Part shown: positions 52,509 to 64,000 of the stretch, in pieces
How positions within the stretch are numbered: position 1 is the stretch's first letter
Layout: every line of letters begins with the position of its first letter
Origin: Emydura subglobosa
Taxonomy: Eukaryota > Chordata > Testudines > Chelidae
Length of the DNA stretch: 64,000 nucleotides
Assembly: GCA_007922225.1 (NCBI GenBank)
Contig: ML680037.1
Location: forward strand, 5,190,876 to 5,254,875
Reading direction: 5' to 3'
Notes under the pieces: generated by a model
Told to the model about the DNA's origin: nothing
The model's database searches: none
What the model saw: the letters and a program-made list of their open reading frames with translations, nothing else
Position numbers and translations under genes: made by a program

Positions 52509-53407
52509 TTGATCTTCATCACTAGGGGCCGATCATCCAGCAATACAACCAGTATGATCTCCATTCCATAATCAAATTTGGTATTCAGATTGACAAGGTT
52601 CTAGGAGATCTGAGACAACTGCATGCTCATAGTTGTCTTGCCCTAACCTTTTCAATAATCTTAACCAAAAACAGAAGGTTTGAAGTATTGTCTTTGTTTC
52701 TGTCAAAAGGTGGTGGTCATATATGTCCTTCTCGAAGGAGACAGTTTGCCCTCCTTCAAGCAGGCACTGACAAGCTCCATCAACTGTGGCCCTATTTTTT
52801 TTAATTACAATGCTCTTTTAAGATTTGTTATCCTAAATTATGGATCTCAACTCCACATTAACACTTTTACATAGGGATTTCTTAATGTTAAATATTTGCG
52901 TTTGAAAGCCAAGGAACCAGGATACTTTGCGAAGCAGGCCTAGGTTTGCCAGAACAGTGAAACTGAATGAACAGAGCTGGAAACTGGAGTTCTGTATTGT
53001 TCCTAACTCACCAGCCAACCTCACATTCTGCACCACCCTATTTCCACTCTATTTTGCTTCGTACATGCCTTCCAGAGAACTTGCTTTTGCAGACCTCAGT
53101 GAATCAGTAGGAACCATGGGCCTAATGCATAAACAAACAGCTATTTTCTCTGACAACATGAGAGCTCTCCCAGATTCACCAGGAAAGACTTTTGTGCTTT
53201 AAACCAAAACGATTTGGCTCCAAAAATTGCTGTTCTGGGATTACTCCAGATGATCTGGTTCAAGGAGCTGTTTGGTTTACAGTCTACATCAGGCTGTCTG
53301 CTGCTCCTCCAAGCTCTCTTAAGCAGAGATTTTTGGCTCATGGAGCTCATAAGCTTTGTTGTGACTAGAAATTCCAAACTTCCAGAAACTAGGTATTTGC
53401 TTTAGAG

Positions 53408-53775
53408 CAGTGGTTCTTAACCTTTTTTTTTTTTTCCCCCTGAGTACCACTCGGGTCAGGTACAGTCAGGTCAAGTACCACTTGACCTGACTGTACCTGA
53501 CCCGAGTACCACTCAGGAAGAAAAGAGCGGGGGGGAGCTTTTGGCGGCAGTGGGGTTTCGTGGCGGCGGCAGGCCGGGACTTGCGGCGGGCTACATGGCA
53601 GGAACAATGCCCTCCGCCGAAACCCTTCTGCTGTTTGCCCCTTTTCGGTGGCAGGGTTTCACGAGGGTGGGTCGGAGGGCACTTCCGGCTTCAGCGGCGC
53701 GGTATGGCTCACGTACCACCCAGCCTTCTTCGGCGTACCACTGGGGGTATGCGTACCACCGGTTGAGAACCGCTG
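53408..53775. mobile_element. hAT-type MITE (368 bp) with GC-rich interior and long palindrome
   Basis: Terminal repeats CAGTGGTTCTTAACC and GGTTGAGAACCGCTG, with a perfect 8-bp target-site duplication CTTTAGAG (53400-53407 and 53776-53783). The interior is GC-rich with CpGs and has a perfect 28-bp-arm palindrome (53449-53507). It has no coding potential. Confidence 0.9.
53449..53507. repeat. 28-bp-arm palindrome, 3-nt loop
   Basis: Arms 53449-53476 and 53480-53507 are exact reverse complements with the spacer ACC (53477-53479). A stable hairpin could form in DNA or RNA. It lies in the MITE. Confidence 0.95.
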
Positions 53776-53789
53776 CTTTAGAGTTTATA

Positions 53790-55620
53790 AACTTAGGTTG
53801 ACTTCAGAGCTCCCAAGTTCTTTGAACCAAAGCTGTTTGTTCATTTATTTTAATCTAGCTTGAAAGCACCTATCAGTATCCTCTGATCTATAAGGCTCAT
53901 GGAGCTTACAAAACTATACTAATTGTGCCTCTGGTGCTCTTAAATTCCTTGAGTAGGAACCATTGGTGTTACCTGGTTGTGTCTGGGTCCCATAGGTTCC
54001 TTGAATTAGAACTATTAGAACCATGGAACTCAAAAGCTTTGGTGCGGGGTTCTTTTTAGATTATAAATGCCTTCAACCAGCAAGCTGCACTTAAATATTT
54101 AAAGCATTTTAGGATTCAAAGGTCAGTTTTAAAAATTGATGCACCATTTTAACCCCACCATTCTGGGAAAATACCATATGAATTAGATCTCTACAATAAA
54201 AGAATTAATTTATTATGAAGTAACCTGCATCTTAGCAATGGTATTCTTCCCCCCCCCAAAAAAAACAAAAAACAAAAAAAAACAAAGAAACAATCAGCAT
54301 GGTCCCAACACTTTGGATGTTCTCCCACTGCATTAAATTGAGTGGGATATGACCGTATCCTAAGCTTTTGATATCCTACCAATCCCTGGATAGATCTTGA
54401 ATTTACCAGTGAGATCCAGCACACTGAGATATTGCATTTGGTTGGGTTCAGCCGGTTAGAAGGTGCTGAGGCTTTTCAACTGCCATTGACCTCAATGGGA
54501 GTTGAGTGCTAAGTGTCTCTTAGTGATCAAATCTTTAAAGAAGACAGGTTTCGGTGCCCAACATGCATATGTATTTTTTCCTTCAATAACCGTCTTTTAG
54601 TATCTTGGACAGACTTCTCTTCTGTTCCAAACATACACAGTATGTCTGGCCAGTTAGGGATTATTTTAAGCACTGATCCATTCCTAATAGACACCAAGAT
54701 ACGTTTTACCTTACCCCTACAACTCTTCAGTATTGTTTTCTAAAATGGTCATGATACTATTTGGAAATGTGATTTGTGAATGCAAAGAGAATTTAATCAC
54801 AGGTATGTTTGAAGCAGTTTTCAAAATAAGTTTAGGGAAAATATTTTTGGTGGGGAAGTATAGGGTTTTGTGCTATTGCCATATTCTAGCAGTGGTTCCA
54901 GAAAAATAAACTGAGAAATGACTTAGAACTCAATTTTTTTAAAGTAGATCATAATTGGCCTAGGACAGAGTAGTGTCTGAGCATGAGCATTAGGCTCACA
55001 GACCACTCTTGCAAAGAAGTAACTTAAAATTCTTGTTTGAATTCAATAAATGTATTGGCTTGATGAGGTATTCACCTTGCCAATGTGTATAAGGAACAGA
55101 ACTTTCATGAATGTGTCAGAACTGAGCACAATCTGTCAGTGATAAAGATTTCACCTTGTTTGTGGTGTTTGAACTCCTGTGTCCTTTGGTCATTATTGTC
55201 CAATCTTACCTGCTGTTGGGTTGCTACAGTGTGCTGCCATATGCGACTGCTCTTTCCTTTCTTTCAGACATTGTGTTTTTCCTTATCACAGTTCACTGAT
55301 TTCTGATAATTTGAGGAAATATTTTTCCTTATACTCCCTGTTTCAGACATAGGAGTAGAACATGCCCTGTCCACGTTAGTGGCAGAGATACTCTTCTGTG
55401 GGTTTAGACTGAGGTTCCTGTTATCCCAGTTTTCCCCCTCTGGTCACTGAGTCTGTATTTGAGGACAGTTGCCATAGCTTTGCATTTTTCACTCTAATGA
55501 ACTAAAGCCAAGGTGGGTGACATCAGCTGGATGTAACTTTTGAACACCTAGCACTGCCCTCTGGCAGAAGGCATGAGAACAGCCATAGAATTGCCGATTT
55601 GGGTTGGACCTATTGCTGGA
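53790..55620. other. Intergenic, nothing coding recognised; low-complexity C/A tract
   Basis: AT-rich sequence between the MITE and the CHMP5 CpG island. A C run followed by A-rich sequence lies at about 54,249-54,292. A diverged fragment near 54,430-54,530 resembles a dispersed sauropsid repeat ('CCATTGACCTCAATGGGAGT') but is not named here. Confidence 0.5.
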
Positions 55621-55649
55621 GGTTTCGTCACATGACACTCTCTAAAGAT

Positions 55650-56368
55650 TATTCTTTAATTCAGGGCGACTCCCGGCCAGTCCTGGAGGGTTGGCACCCT
55701 AGGGACGGGAGTGGTGCTGTGCGGGTGAAGGCACCTAGCAAACCTCCCTCAGCCTGCGCATGGTGCCCAGGTGCGCTCGCAGCCCTGTCACCCTGAGTGA
55801 CCCTCACTTACCCCAGCGCCAGGGAGTCAGGGCGCTGCCCTGGGAGGGCTGTGGGGACTGCACAGGGCGCGGCCCGTGAAGGGGGGCGCCGGGTACCATC
55901 CCCAAAGCCTCTGCGGTGGGGAGGGGGCCGAGGGACGCGGCCCCGCCGAACGCTCTGGGGCAGGTGCAAGTGCCGAGGGAGGGGGCGGGTTGGAAGGACC
56001 CTTCGGGCTGGGGACAGCTGGGGTCAGGGTGGTTCCGTCCTCCTCCGTCGCCTGCCCCGCCCCCACATCCGGGGCCAATCGCTGCTCCCCCTCCTCTCAC
56101 TCACTCAGCGGCGCGAGTGGGCGGAAGAGCAGGGGGCGCCGGGAGCTTCATTGCCCTTCCTTCCTCACTTCCGCCCTTACCCGGACGTGCCCCGCCGCTG
56201 CGCTCCTGGATTGGCTGTCGGGCGAGGCGTCACTGGCGCCGGGCAGAGGGAGCGGCAGGGACGGGACGGGGCGGAGCGGCTCCGAGGGCCCGGCTGCGGC
56301 TGGCGGAGCGTTTGTTTCCGGGTGGGAGGTGTCGCGGCTGCTGTGGGTCCCGCTCCGAGTCCGCCGCG
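55650..56368 (+). promoter_or_regulatory. CHMP5: CHMP5 CpG-island promoter
   Basis: Dense CpG and GC from about 55,650 through exon 1. Visible elements: CCAAT at 56075-56079, an inverted CCAAT (GATTGG) at 56209-56214, GC boxes (CCCCGCCCCC near 56055), and an ETS-like CACTTCCGCC near 56,166-56,175. The region is TATA-less. The transcription start is probably about 56,220-56,340, by inference. Confidence 0.75.

Positions 56369-64000
<7,632 letters not shown>

Overview
This is vertebrate nuclear DNA, most likely from a turtle (Testudines) or a close sauropsid. Three protein-coding genes, split by introns, lie on the + strand: the last five exons of SDHA, a complete ten-exon FH gene, and the first three exons of CHMP5. 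The turtle call is an inference from the repeats: six DIRS-type (tyrosine-recombinase) retrotransposons, CR1 tails, old MIR SINEs, hAT MITEs and a Gypsy element with a SCAN-type capsid. DIRS elements are abundant in turtles and essentially missing from birds and mammals.

Layout: 1-8.95 kb is the 3' part of SDHA, the succinate dehydrogenase flavoprotein. Its second visible exon follows an intron that holds a decayed antisense Gypsy/SCAN element. 8.95-17.6 kb is intergenic and is mostly one DIRS copy, itself interrupted by a solo LTR and an hAT MITE, each with target-site duplications. 17.6-18.95 kb is a CpG island with the FH promoter and first exon. FH (fumarase) runs from 18,545 to 51,461 and encodes 507 residues with intact reading frames, splice sites and catalytic residues. 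Five of its introns' insertions are DIRS-like, all in the sense direction. 51.5-55.6 kb is intergenic, with a CR1 tail, an antisense LINE fragment and a palindrome-bearing MITE. 55.65-56.6 kb is a second CpG island with CHMP5 exon 1. CHMP5 intron 2 holds a decayed, antisense 2.5-kb hAT transposon.

SDHA makes fumarate in complex II and FH hydrates it to malate, so two consecutive TCA-cycle enzymes are neighbours in one orientation. CHMP5 is an ESCRT-III component with no metabolic link. In human these genes lie on three chromosomes (5p15.33, 1q43, 9p13.3), so either this lineage has rearranged or the assembly is joined wrongly. No CRISPR array, prokaryotic feature, tRNA or rRNA was seen. The strongest candidates for something unusual are the SDHA-FH-CHMP5 linkage and the one-directional run of DIRS elements.
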